Assembly: GCA_944377425.1 (NCBI GenBank)
Contig: CALWEX010000067.1
Span: 1-56,233, forward strand
Length of the DNA: 56,233 nucleotides
Origin: an uncultured Clostridia bacterium
Lineage (GTDB): Bacteria; Bacillota; Clostridia; Lachnospirales; Anaerotignaceae
Direction of reading: 5' to 3'
Below, piece after piece: positions 7,639 to 15,790 of the stretch. Position 1 is the first letter of the stretch, and each line of letters opens with the position of its first letter. Under the pieces are notes generated by a model, which saw only the letters and a program-made list of their open reading frames with translations, did no database searches and was not told the DNA's origin. A program made the translations under genes and the position numbers.

Positions 7639-7975
7639 GATAAGAAAAGACGATTATATATTAATGTATAACGCAGATATGAATACTTATACAGTCATTA
7701 CGCCTGATGAAATTGATTACTTTATGAAAGAATACAAAGGTGATGAATTAAAGTTTTACACAGCCATTAAAAGCGTTGCGAAAACAAGTGTTAAAGAAGT
7801 GTTGAAACTTTTGACAGAACAGTATGAAAATAGCCAGTATGATGATTGGTCAGAGGCTATGTATGATGACATGAAAGACTTACCAGAGGTAAAAGCTTTT
7901 GTTGAAGCGTTCAATAAGGCAGCCGAGGCCAACGGGTCGTACCTTGAAGGGGAGCAAATTTTAATTGATGAATGA
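7622..7975 (+). CDS. Hypothetical acidic phage protein (117 aa)
   Basis: A 117-aa acidic, helical protein starting inside the end of the previous gene, where GAAAGAGAGG serves as ribosome site. No domain recognised. Its overlap with both neighbours suggests translational coupling in the same phage operon. Confidence 0.55.
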   Translation: MKKLSKIRKDDYILMYNADMNTYTVITPDEIDYFMKEYKGDELKFYTAIKSVAKTSVKEVLKLLTEQYENSQYDDWSEAMYDDMKDLPEVKAFVEAFNKAAEANGSYLEGEQILIDE

Positions 7976-7995
7976 AATGGAAAGGTTGGAGAAAA

Positions 7996-8820
7996 ATGAG
8001 TAGAAAATTATCTTTTATACCATACATACCTAACTATGAATTTATAAAGGAACAAATGCAAGAAGATTTAAAATATAGGCTGACTGATAGAAAAAGGCTA
8101 ACTTCCTTGGGTAGACCATTATATGAAAGAATTAATGTTCAAATTGTAATGACACAGGAGTGTCCGTATAATTGCCCGTTTTGTATGGAACGAAAAAATC
8201 CGATGACAGGACTTTTTGACGCGGAACAGCAAATTTTATCTTTAAAAAAAGTTTTAAAAGAGCACCCAAATGCTCGATTAACCATAACAGGTGGAGAGCC
8301 AGGGTTATATCCTGAACATGTTAAAAAATTAGTTGATGTATTTAAACAAAACAGCAACAATGTGTTTGTTTGTATTAATACAGCTGGGTATAGTACAGAG
8401 TTAAATGGTATTGCACATATTAATTTATCTGTAAATGATTATGTAAAACCGGATTACAGAGAATTCCCTGATTGTACATACCAAACTGTTTTAATCGGTA
8501 ACGAAATGAACATCAGCAATATTAAAAAAATTATAAACGAAAATAATGACGCAGGTAGTTTTTCTTTTAGGTTTTTATGTGACATAGAAAATAGAAATTA
8601 TGATGTATCAATATGGAATGATTTACAAAACGATAACAAAATAAAAATTGATACATTTAGAATTGGTGATTTCTTTGTATACTGCACATTTGACTATAAC
8701 GGAAAACACGCACGTGTAACATTAGGTGACATGTGGCAACAAACTAATAATCAGTACGGGAATGGATATTCAAATATAATTATACACCCAGATGGGAAAA
8801 TCGGGGTTAATTGGAAATAG
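7996..8820 (+). CDS. Phage radical SAM protein (second of two)
   Basis: A 274-aa radical SAM protein. The cluster motif CPYNCPFC (CxxxCxxC) lies near residue 54, followed by the SAM-contacting TITGGEPGLYP (GGE motif) near residue 95, so this is a classical small enzyme of the MoaA/NrdG-like superfamily. ATG 7996 is chosen because GGTTGGAGAAAA sits before it; an earlier ATG at 7972 overlaps the previous stop without a site. It is unlike the first radical SAM gene in its N-terminus. Substrate unknown. Confidence 0.85.
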   Translation: MSRKLSFIPYIPNYEFIKEQMQEDLKYRLTDRKRLTSLGRPLYERINVQIVMTQECPYNCPFCMERKNPMTGLFDAEQQILSLKKVLKEHPNARLTITGGEPGLYPEHVKKLVDVFKQNSNNVFVCINTAGYSTELNGIAHINLSVNDYVKPDYREFPDCTYQTVLIGNEMNISNIKKIINENNDAGSFSFRFLCDIENRNYDVSIWNDLQNDNKIKIDTFRIGDFFVYCTFDYNGKHARVTLGDMWQQTNNQYGNGYSNIIIHPDGKIGVNWK

Positions 8821-8835
8821 GTTGGAGGAATAAAA

Positions 8836-8979
8836 ATGGAAAAATACAAAGTAAATTTAAACATTGACGTTTATGTGGAAGCTGAAAGCTTCAATGATGC
8901 GGTCGAAAAGGCTGTTGACAAAGTAAAATTAGACTGGGTGACCAACATAGTCCCACGCCGTGTAGAGTGGCAAGATTGA
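8836..8979 (+). CDS. Small hypothetical phage protein (47 aa)
   Basis: A 47-residue ORF with a strong ribosome site (GGAGGAATAAAA). It reads as a short beta strand (KVNLNIDVYVEAES) followed by a helix (FNDAVEKAVDKV), a pattern typical of small phage proteins that start with a Y/V-rich strand and an alanine-rich helix. Function unknown. Its stop is followed at once by the ribosome site of the methyltransferase gene. Confidence 0.6.
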   Translation: MEKYKVNLNIDVYVEAESFNDAVEKAVDKVKLDWVTNIVPRRVEWQD

Positions 8980-8998
8980 CGAAAGGAGATTTTAAAAA

Positions 8999-11337
8999 GT
9001 GAGTACCTTAACGGAGAATGGTATGCAAATGACATTAGAAATGTTAATGCCTGGAATATACCGAAAGCCGATTGCTGGACATTTGGGGCACCCTGTTTTA
9101 CAAAGGGCACTTTAATAACTACACATAGAGGATTGGTTCCTATTGAAAGCATACAAGCTGGAGATTTGGTATTAACTCATAAAAATAGATTCCAACGTGT
9201 AGTTAAGCCTATGGTAAGTAAAAAACGTGGTATATATACAATACAGGTTCAAGGAAGCCCTAAAACGGAATGTACTGGTAATCACAGGTTTTATGTAAAA
9301 GAAAAATATAAAAAATGGAATTCTGAATTAAGAAAATATGAAATTGAAATTAGTGAACCTAAATGGAAACAGGTTAGCGATTTTAGCGGCAATGAATTAA
9401 TACAATTTCCACAAAATGTAAATTCATGTAATATTTATAATCTTACATTTGAGGAATGTTGGATATTAGGAAGATATGTTGCAGACGGACATATAAGAGA
9501 TTCTGAAAGAAATGATAGACCATCTAACAATAAAAAAGTATTTTTCAATATAGGTAAAAAAAAGAAAAATATTTTTGAAGAAAATATAAAAAATCATAAG
9601 ATGTCAATGTCAGAAAAAAAGACAGTTTATAGATATTGTTCATCAGATTATAGAATCTTTGATTTATGCTGCAAATGTGGGAAGGACGCAGAAAATAAAA
9701 TAGTTCCACAGTTTGTTATGGATTTGCCTATAGATTTATTAAAAGGATTTATTAATGGATATATGTGTGGAGATGGGTGCTATACAAATAATTCTTACAA
9801 AGCTACAAGCGTTAGTCAAAAACTTATATATCAATTAGGACAATGTATAGAAAAGGCATATAAAACTGGTTGTTGTATTTATTATAACAAAAGACCGAAA
9901 AAACACATTATTGAAGGCAGAACTGTGAATCAGAAAGACACATATCAACTTGTTTTTAGGGAAAATAATAATAGTGTTTATGATGAAAACAGTTTATGGT
10001 TGCCTGTTAGAAAAATTGAATACAACTCTAAACGAGTAGAAATTGTATATAACATGGAGGTCGAAAATGATAACAGCTACACAGCTAACAATATGGGAGT
10101 ACATAACTGCCAGGATTTCAGCATCGCCGGAAAAAGAGCAGGACTTGCAGGAGAACGAAGTAGCCTTATACAAGAAGTTTTTAGAATCTTGGAAGAACTC
10201 AAAGAAGAAAATAAGCCTGAATGGCTTATCTATGAAAATGTTAAGGGAATGTTTTCTTCAAACAGAGGACTTGACTACTTATCAATCGTCTGTGAAATGG
10301 ACCGATTGGGGTACAATATCGAATGGCAAAATATCAACTCAAAATGGTTCGTTCCTCAAAACAGGGAGCGCATATACACTATCGGACATCTTAGAAGATT
10401 CGGTAGAGCAAAAATACTTCCTGTCAAGGGAACAGATGGAGAAAATAGTATTTGTCAAATAGGCATGATGCAAAGTGATAGAAAAAATCCAAACGCATAC
10501 AGGGTTTATGATAAAGCAGGAATAAGCCCGGCGTTAGGAACCATGCAAGGAGGCGGGAGAGAGCCAAGCATTGGGATAAAAATTATAGGCGAAGTTAATT
10601 CCTCACACGACGGTCAAGTACATGATATTTCTGGAATTGCTAAATGTCACTCTGCTGGACATAACAATTCGCCTAAAATAGCGATTCCCTGTGATGTAAA
10701 GTGTATAAACATCAACAATGAAAATGGAAAAGAGAGGTCGCAACAGGATAGGGTATATGATGTATCTGGAATAATGACTGCACTAAATTCGCAGCTTGGA
10801 GGACGACACAATATTGCAATTCCAGTCCTAACACCAGACAGAGTAGAGAAGCGTCAGAACGGACGAAGATTCAAAGAAAATGGTGATTCAATGTTCACGC
10901 TTACGGCACAGGATAGACACGGAGTAATGGTTGAGCCAATAGGCGGCTTGTATGCTTTTAATTCAAAACAGTTTGGTTCCCCAATAATGGACGCATGTAT
11001 CAACACATTAAAATCAGAAAAACATGATTCTTCAGTTGTGCTGAAAATTAATCAACAAGTCTCTGATGTAGACGACATGGAAGGAATATATGTCCAGCTA
11101 CCTGACGGAATTATCTGCTATTGCATATGGTACGAAAAAGAGCAATGTTACATAACAATCCGCAAGTTGACTCCAAAAGAATGTTTCCGGTTACAAGGCT
11201 GGACAGACGATTATTTTGAAAAGGCTGCCTTTGTAAATAGTGACAGTCAGTTATATAAACAGGCTGGAAATGGCGTTACTGTAAATGTTGTTCAGGCGAT
11301 TGGCGAAAGGATAAAGGAAATCGAGGAGATGACTTAA
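8999..11337 (+). CDS. C5-cytosine DNA methyltransferase interrupted by an intein; start region frameshifted
   Basis: The joined exteins give a phage-type Dcm. The visible motifs are GAP-C-QDFSIAGKRAGL (motif IV, catalytic Cys), IYENVKG (VI), PQNRERIY (VIII), RKLTPKECFRLQGW (IX) and QAGNGVTVNV (X). The N-extein (YLNGEWYANDIRNVNAWNIP...) is short and has no motif I (FxGxG), as in the short phage Dcm subfamily. No ATG/GTG/TTG is in frame between the TGA at 8977 and the intein. A GTG at 8999 with AAAGGAG at 8982-8988 is one base out of frame, so a 1-nt indel after the start codon is likely. Unless corrected by frameshifting, the gene may be inactive. Confidence 0.8.
9094..10107 (+). other. Intein with LAGLIDADG homing endonuclease, inserted before the catalytic Cys of the methyltransferase
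   Basis: The 338-aa insertion begins with Cys (CFTKGTLITTHRG, block A) and ends VHN before Cys+1 (block G). Block B shows ECTGNHRFYV with the conserved TxxH-like His, and block F shows VYNMEVENDNSYTANN. Between them lie two dodecapeptide-like motifs, LGRYVADGHI (near residue 127) and GFINGYMCGDG (near residue 220), so the homing endonuclease appears complete. Splicing would join GAP to CQDF and regenerate the PCQ motif, meaning the +1 Cys of splicing is the methyltransferase nucleophile. All splicing residues look intact. Confidence 0.9.
10043..10462 (+). other. Overlapping second reading frame that resembles a known phage protein family
   Basis: In the +1 frame relative to the methyltransferase, an open frame of up to 139 codons spans the intein end and motif IV-VIII region. 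Its C-terminal half (SSVKWTDWGTISNGK ... YTLSDILEDSVEQKYFLS) resembles, from memory, small phage proteins with the pattern SLSDILE..V..KYFLS. It could be an overprinted gene or chance openness. No ribosome site is obvious. Treat it as a candidate only. Confidence 0.3.
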
Positions 11338-11730
11338 ATGTTTGGTTTAGTTTCAAAAAAGTCATTAGAAGCGGAAGAAGAAAATTCAGAGTATTGGAAA
11401 AACCAATATAATCAAAAAACGGAAGAAAAAGTTAATTTGGAATTAGAAAATCAACACTTAAAAACTGAAAATAGTAATTTACAAAAGAAATTAAAAGAAT
11501 TAGAATTTTTTGTTCCAAAAATTAAAAACGGTGAAATAAAAAAAGTTGTGTCTAAGGAATGTGAGTCATGCGAATATTGCGTGAAATCGTCTGTTGATAA
11601 TAGTATATATGGCTGTAAAAAACACTGTGTTTGCGATGATTACAAAGAGCAATCAAAACCTATAGTTAATAATATAAATCATATTATACCATATTATCCA
11701 TATTCACAATATTTTAAACCATATATTTAA
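11338..11730 (+). CDS. Coiled-coil phage protein with a Cys-rich tail
   Basis: A 130-aa protein with a heptad-like coiled coil at residues 10-55 (long runs of Glu, Asn, Leu and Lys) and a compact Cys cluster CESCEYC ... CKKHCVC at residues 77-102 that likely binds metal. The tail is rich in Tyr and Pro. It begins directly after the methyltransferase stop (0-bp gap). No family recognised. Confidence 0.6.
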   Translation: MFGLVSKKSLEAEEENSEYWKNQYNQKTEEKVNLELENQHLKTENSNLQKKLKELEFFVPKIKNGEIKKVVSKECESCEYCVKSSVDNSIYGCKKHCVCDDYKEQSKPIVNNINHIIPYYPYSQYFKPYI

Positions 11731-11748
11731 TAGAAAGGAAGAATTAAC

Positions 11749-12192
11749 ATGAATAAAGTAATTTTAATGGGAAGATTAGTGCGTGACCCTGAGGTTAAAT
11801 ATTCACAAGGCAGTACACCAGTAGCAATAGCACGATACACACTTGCTGTAAGCCGCCGTTTTAAACGTGACGGAGAGCCGGAGGCTGATTTTATTAGCTG
11901 TGTAGCGCTCGGTAAAAGTGGTGAGTTTGTAGAAAAGTTTTTTAAAAAAGGACAAATGGTAAGCGTAGTTGGTAGGCTTCAAGTACGTTCATGGGACGAC
12001 AATGACGGCAGGAAAAGATATAGTACAGAGGTTGTTGTAGAGGAGCATTATTTTGCTGAAAGCAAAAACTCAAATGCCAACATGAACAATCCTTCATCTT
12101 CTCAATCAAAAGCAGCACAAACACCACATTCAGAAGCTATAGACGGCTTTATCCCAATGCCAAACGTAGAAGATGACGACCTTCCATTCTAA
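11749..12192 (+). CDS. ssb: Single-stranded DNA-binding protein
   Basis: A 147-aa SSB. The OB fold begins MNKVILMGRLVRDPEVKYS and continues with ARYTLAVSRRF, FISCVALGKSGEFVEKFFKKG and SVVGRLQVRSW, all typical. A low-complexity linker leads to the acidic tip DDDLPF, which recruits replication and repair partners. AGAAAGGAAG precedes ATG 11749. In phages it supports replication and recombination; nearby genes (ERCC4 nuclease, clamp-motif proteins) fit that role. Confidence 0.95.
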   Translation: MNKVILMGRLVRDPEVKYSQGSTPVAIARYTLAVSRRFKRDGEPEADFISCVALGKSGEFVEKFFKKGQMVSVVGRLQVRSWDDNDGRKRYSTEVVVEEHYFAESKNSNANMNNPSSSQSKAAQTPHSEAIDGFIPMPNVEDDDLPF

Positions 12193-12203
12193 AGAGGTTT
12201 AGT

Positions 12204-12293
12204 ATGGGAAAAGAAAAGATTGAAATGTTACTACATTATTTAAGAGTGCTTTTATTTGTAGCCATTATTATATGGCTTATAGGGATAAGGTGA
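12204..12293 (+). CDS. Very small membrane protein (29 aa)
   Basis: A 29-residue ORF preceded by AAGAGG. Residues 9-28 form one hydrophobic helix (LLHYLRVLLFVAIIIWLIG), so it is predicted to be a single-pass membrane peptide. It sits between ssb and a Cys-rich small gene with tight spacing, which supports it being real. Function unknown. Confidence 0.5.
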   Translation: MGKEKIEMLLHYLRVLLFVAIIIWLIGIR

Positions 12294-12299
12294 CTTTAA

Positions 12300-12503
12300 A
12301 TGAAACGATATAATGCTATATATAGATGTACGCTTTTTAATTGTAGTGAAAGCCGTTTGAAATGGCAATGCTGTAATTTTTGCCATAAAAGAAATGAGTG
12401 TACTAGTAAATGTGCAAATTGTTATACACAATGCAATAGATTTTTTATAGCTAAGCAATATTATAATTCATGGACTTACAAACAAAGGAATGGTGTCATT
12501 TGA
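12300..12503 (+). CDS. Small Cys-rich phage protein (67 aa)
   Basis: A 67-aa protein with eight or more Cys (CTLFNCSES, CCNFCHKRNECTSKCANCYTQC), probably a zinc-binding module. It starts 7 bp after the small membrane gene, and its stop overlaps the probable TTG start of the nuclease gene. Short Cys-rich proteins in this position are frequent in Firmicutes phages. Function unknown. Confidence 0.6.
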   Translation: MKRYNAIYRCTLFNCSESRLKWQCCNFCHKRNECTSKCANCYTQCNRFFIAKQYYNSWTYKQRNGVI

Positions 12504-13048
12504 TAATTTTTGAGGACTCACGTCAGCAGTTAGGGAAACATACATTAAAGAATACATATTTTGAGACACATGACATTGAAGTAAAGCGAACAAAACTTTA
12601 TGTAGGGGATTATACTTTACCCACTAATCAAAGTATTTGTATAGACACAAAAAAAGACATACAAGAGCTTATAGGAGATATTTGTGGTAAATCACATGAA
12701 CGTTTCAGAAACGAGCTTATAAGGGCGCAGGAAAGCAATATACAGCTTATAATTCTAACAGAAGATAACGGCGGTTATTGTGACAAGAAGAATACAATAT
12801 ACAATAAACCAGTTACAAGTGTTAAAGATTTATTCCAGTGGAAGAACCCACGTTTGTTTATAATGCAGGGCAAGAAGCAAAAATATCCAAACGCTACTAA
12901 AGGTGCTACTTTGGCAAAGGCACTTATAACAATGGAAAACAAATATGGAGTAAGCTTTAAATTTTGTAAAAAAGAAGAAGTTGGCGAAAACATAATAAAC
13001 ATTCTAAGGAATGGAGCTGATAACACTGAACAGAGCAGAAAGGCGTAG
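12500..13048 (+). CDS. ERCC4-type nuclease
   Basis: A protein of about 182 aa of the ERCC4/XPF nuclease fold: IIFEDSRQQ at the N-terminus, VGDYTLPTN, then CIDTKKDIQEL and HERFRNELIRA. The usual ERKxxxD signature appears as DTKKDI. I place the start at TTG 12500, which puts the family's usual start (M)IIFEDSRQQ first; an ATG at 12470 in frame lacks a ribosome site and lies inside the previous gene. It is expected to cut branched or flapped DNA during phage recombination. Confidence 0.75.
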   Translation: MIIFEDSRQQLGKHTLKNTYFETHDIEVKRTKLYVGDYTLPTNQSICIDTKKDIQELIGDICGKSHERFRNELIRAQESNIQLIILTEDNGGYCDKKNTIYNKPVTSVKDLFQWKNPRLFIMQGKKQKYPNATKGATLAKALITMENKYGVSFKFCKKEEVGENIINILRNGADNTEQSRKA

Positions 13049-13385
13049 GAATAACATCACAATACCAGAAAAGGCAGTTATGATAAAAGTTTCTGACATT
13101 GAAAAAATCAAAGATGAAGCAGCCGAAAGAGCTACAAACACAGCAATAACATTAATGTTGGGAATACCTTTACTTGTATTACATGATAAATACAGTGAAC
13201 TTACAAGACGTGAAGTAAACGGTAAAAGCAGGTTAGAGCGGTTTGCTGAAATGTGCTTATATCAGTTTGATTGTTTTAATGAAGGACGTTTAACAATAGA
13301 CGATTTCAACAACATTATATGGAAAGAAGCTGGAATTAAGCTTGTATCAAACAGTGGGAGCAAACCTTATATTGAAAAGAGGTAA
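13011..13385 (+). CDS. Hypothetical phage protein (124 aa or shorter)
   Basis: The protein contains NRAERRR near its start, a common N-terminus of small Firmicutes phage proteins, followed by a largely helical body. The start is uncertain: ATG 13011 has AAGGA directly against it, whereas CTG 13026 would give M-NRAERRR with GGAG (13014-13017) at good spacing. It overlaps the nuclease gene by 38 bp. No function recognised. Confidence 0.6.
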   Translation: MELITLNRAERRRNNITIPEKAVMIKVSDIEKIKDEAAERATNTAITLMLGIPLLVLHDKYSELTRREVNGKSRLERFAEMCLYQFDCFNEGRLTIDDFNNIIWKEAGIKLVSNSGSKPYIEKR

Positions 13386-13390
13386 AGTAA

Positions 13391-13915
13391 ATGAAAAAAA
13401 TTAAATTAACAGTTGACGGTAAATTAACAGTTAACGGGCAAGAAATTAAATTAACAGATGAGCAGATAAAAGCATTAGGACTTAAAGAAAAAGTAAAACC
13501 CTTTGAGAGACAACGTGGTCACAAATATCATTATATAACTACTATGGGTAGGGTTGATACCCGCATTGAATGTTTTGACCCATTTGATAATACTTTTTAT
13601 CTTGTTGCAAATAGATGTAATGATAGTAATCTAATGTTACAAAGAGCAAAGGAAAAAGTGCTTAGTGACCTATTGTGGCGATTTAGTTTGGAGAATAGTT
13701 GGTCTGATAATTTATGGAAAGATTATAAACGGAGTAAGTTTTATATATGTTATTCGCTTGATATGAAACAATATTATATTTATAGTCATAATTTTATTAA
13801 AATACCAGGGGTAGTGTATTTTGTTTCGGAAGAAATAGCTAAAAGAGCACTTAATGAAATTGTACTTCCTTTCAATCGAGGTGAACTTGAAGTTTGTAAG
13901 ATATGGGAGGAATAA
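13391..13915 (+). CDS. Hypothetical phage protein (174 aa)
   Basis: A 174-aa basic protein whose first 30 residues repeat a short beta pattern (IKLTVDGKLTVNGQEIKLT), followed by a region rich in Tyr, Phe and Arg. AGAGG precedes ATG 13391. I see no catalytic motif. It is the last sizeable gene before the recombinase. Confidence 0.6.
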   Translation: MKKIKLTVDGKLTVNGQEIKLTDEQIKALGLKEKVKPFERQRGHKYHYITTMGRVDTRIECFDPFDNTFYLVANRCNDSNLMLQRAKEKVLSDLLWRFSLENSWSDNLWKDYKRSKFYICYSLDMKQYYIYSHNFIKIPGVVYFVSEEIAKRALNEIVLPFNRGELEVCKIWEE

Positions 13916-13980
13916 AGTTTAGTTATAACCAAAATATTTATTACATATTTTATAGTAACAATTTAAAAAGGAGTGGTCGA

Positions 13981-14094
13981 ATGAATAATAATTCTGAATT
14001 GAAATTTATATTCGGCAAACTTTATCAAAAAGGTTTAATAACGCAAGAGGAATATATTAAATCTCTTAAGCTTGTAGAGAATGGGGACTATTAA
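13981..14094 (+). CDS. SHOCT-like small protein upstream of the recombinase
   Basis: A 37-aa ORF with an AAAAAGGAGTGG ribosome site. Its core FGKLYQKGLITQEEYIKSL matches the short helix-turn pattern of SHOCT-like domains (LYxxGLITxEEYE), commonly found beside phage or conjugative-element recombinases. It may assist the recombinase or bind another protein. An upstream extension to 13903 is open but unsupported. Confidence 0.6.
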   Translation: MNNNSELKFIFGKLYQKGLITQEEYIKSLKLVENGDY

Positions 14095-14114
14095 TTAGTT
14101 CCCTTTTATTTTAG

Positions 14115-14128
14115 AAATATGCTATAAT
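14115..14128 (+). promoter_or_regulatory. Extended -10 promoter for the recombinase
   Basis: ATATGCTATAAT ends at 14128, giving TATAAT at 14123-14128 with the TG of an extended -10 at 14120-14121. The -35 hexamer 17 bp upstream is poor (TCCCTT), as expected for an extended -10 promoter. It lies 33 bp before the recombinase start and suggests separate transcription of that gene. Confidence 0.55.
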
Positions 14129-14160
14129 CGAAATACATGATTTCGAGGGAAGGAGTTGTA

Positions 14161-15768
14161 ATGACTAAGGCAGTTATATATTGTCGTGTTAGTACAGACG
14201 AAGAAATACAAGTCAATGCACTTATTAATCAAGTTGAAGAAGCAAAGCAAACTGTTTTAAAAAATAAATGGGTTTTGGTAGACCAATATGTTGATGAGGG
14301 CAAAACTGGAACAACTACCCGAAAAAGAGATGAATACAATAGACTTTTTAAGGACATGGAAACGGATAAGTTCGATATTATTGTTATTAAATCTCAAGAC
14401 AGACTGATGCGCTCTACAAAAGATTGGTATTTGTTCATTGATAGGCTTGTTCAAAACGATAAAAAGCTGTTCTTCTACATCGAAAATAAATTTTATACAC
14501 CTGATGATGCACTTATAACAGGTATAAAAGCTATCCTTGCAGAAGATTACAGCAGGGAATTATCTAAAAAAATAAACAATGCTCATTCTCATCGACAAAG
14601 GACAAAAGGGAATGTTGTGCTAACATCTAATACATGGGGATATGATAAAGTTGGTAAAGAAGTTGTTATTAATCAAAAAGAAGCTGACGTTGTAAGATTA
14701 ATGTTTGAATTATGTGTTAGTGGATATGGTACAAGAACAATAGCTAAGATGTTGACTAATAAAGGCTTGTTTTCAAGGTCCGGCAAAGCATTTAGTGAGG
14801 GTACTATACGCAAGATTATACGCAACCCATTGTTTAAAGGTACAGTTATTATGAATAAAGTTCATTATGATTTTAATAAAAAGAAAAGTATACATAATGA
14901 CGTGGCTGAATGGATTTTCAAAGAAAATGCTGTACCACCTATTGTAGATAATGAGACATGGCAAAAAGCTAATGACATAATGGATACACGTTCACAAATT
15001 AATTATAGCAAGGAATTTGGTAATCGTGTTAGAGGGCTTAAAAAAGGCAGTACATTGTTATCAAGTAAAATTATATGCGGAGAATGCGGCTCTACATTTT
15101 GGCGAACACGTTATAAACGTGCAGACGGTGCAATGGTTATAAATTGGACATGTAGTGAATATGCTAAAAATGGTCGGAAAACTCCAAGTACAATTTATCC
15201 TGCATCTAAAAAGCAAATAGTTACTACTAATCTTGGTTGTGATAATATACATATTAATGAAGAAAATTTAAACGAGGTCCTTTTAACACTTTCAAAAAAG
15301 CTTTATAAAGATAAAGATAACTTATTTAATCAAGCGTTTAAAATTCTTAACGAAATAATTTCCGGCGAATGTCAAAATAGTATTGAAGAAATACAAGCTA
15401 AACTTAATACAGTTTTAAAAAAACGTGAGGATTTGCTTGACAAATATCTTGACGGCATTATTGAGGAAGAAATTTATAAGAAAAAAGACAACTCTTTACT
15501 GGAAGAAAGTGAACGGTTAAAACAAAAAATTAATGAAGAAACGTTACGTATTTCTAAAATTGAAAGTAAAGAAGAAAGATTAAAGATAATACGTAATGAA
15601 ATTAAAGAAATAGTTAATGATGACTTAGCATTAGATTTTATTCAAAGACATATTAAGAATTTAATAATATATCCCGATAAAATCATAGTTAAATATGATG
15701 TTTTCCCTGAATCCACTGTAAAAATTGAGAAAATAAACTATAGAAAATACAATTATATCTGTTTGTAG
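14161..15768 (+). CDS. Large serine recombinase (integrase)
   Basis: A 535-aa site-specific recombinase. The resolvase domain starts AVIYCRVST with catalytic Ser at residue 11, then DEGKTGTTTRKRDEYNRL and QDRLMRSTKDW with the conserved Arg residues. The recombinase domain has the hallmark GYGTRTIAKMLTNKG and IIRNPLFKGTV, followed by a zinc ribbon (CGECGSTFWRTRY, near residue 305) and a coiled coil (residues 400-480). ATG 14161 is supported by GAAGGAG; ATG 14137 lies before that site. It should integrate and excise this element. Its 3' end overlaps the truncated permease gene by 16 bp in convergent orientation. Confidence 0.92.
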   Translation: MTKAVIYCRVSTDEEIQVNALINQVEEAKQTVLKNKWVLVDQYVDEGKTGTTTRKRDEYNRLFKDMETDKFDIIVIKSQDRLMRSTKDWYLFIDRLVQNDKKLFFYIENKFYTPDDALITGIKAILAEDYSRELSKKINNAHSHRQRTKGNVVLTSNTWGYDKVGKEVVINQKEADVVRLMFELCVSGYGTRTIAKMLTNKGLFSRSGKAFSEGTIRKIIRNPLFKGTVIMNKVHYDFNKKKSIHNDVAEWIFKENAVPPIVDNETWQKANDIMDTRSQINYSKEFGNRVRGLKKGSTLLSSKIICGECGSTFWRTRYKRADGAMVINWTCSEYAKNGRKTPSTIYPASKKQIVTTNLGCDNIHINEENLNEVLLTLSKKLYKDKDNLFNQAFKILNEIISGECQNSIEEIQAKLNTVLKKREDLLDKYLDGIIEEEIYKKKDNSLLEESERLKQKINEETLRISKIESKEERLKIIRNEIKEIVNDDLALDFIQRHIKNLIIYPDKIIVKYDVFPESTVKIEKINYRKYNYICL

Positions 15769-15790
15769 CCTAAAGTAAATACCTGGCTGC
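15753..15790. other. Element-chromosome junction (attachment site)
   Basis: The permease reading frame is normal up to GSQVF near 15780-15795 and then ends within 7 residues at 15753, where related permeases have about 25-30 more. The recombinase ends at 15768. The junction of element and host must therefore lie around 15760-15785. The exact core needs comparison with the other junction, which lies outside the window. Confidence 0.6.

Noticed and set aside
1..15768. Anti-phage defence island
   Set aside because: The methyltransferases lack a paired restriction enzyme and the genes match a phage replication module ending in an integrase.
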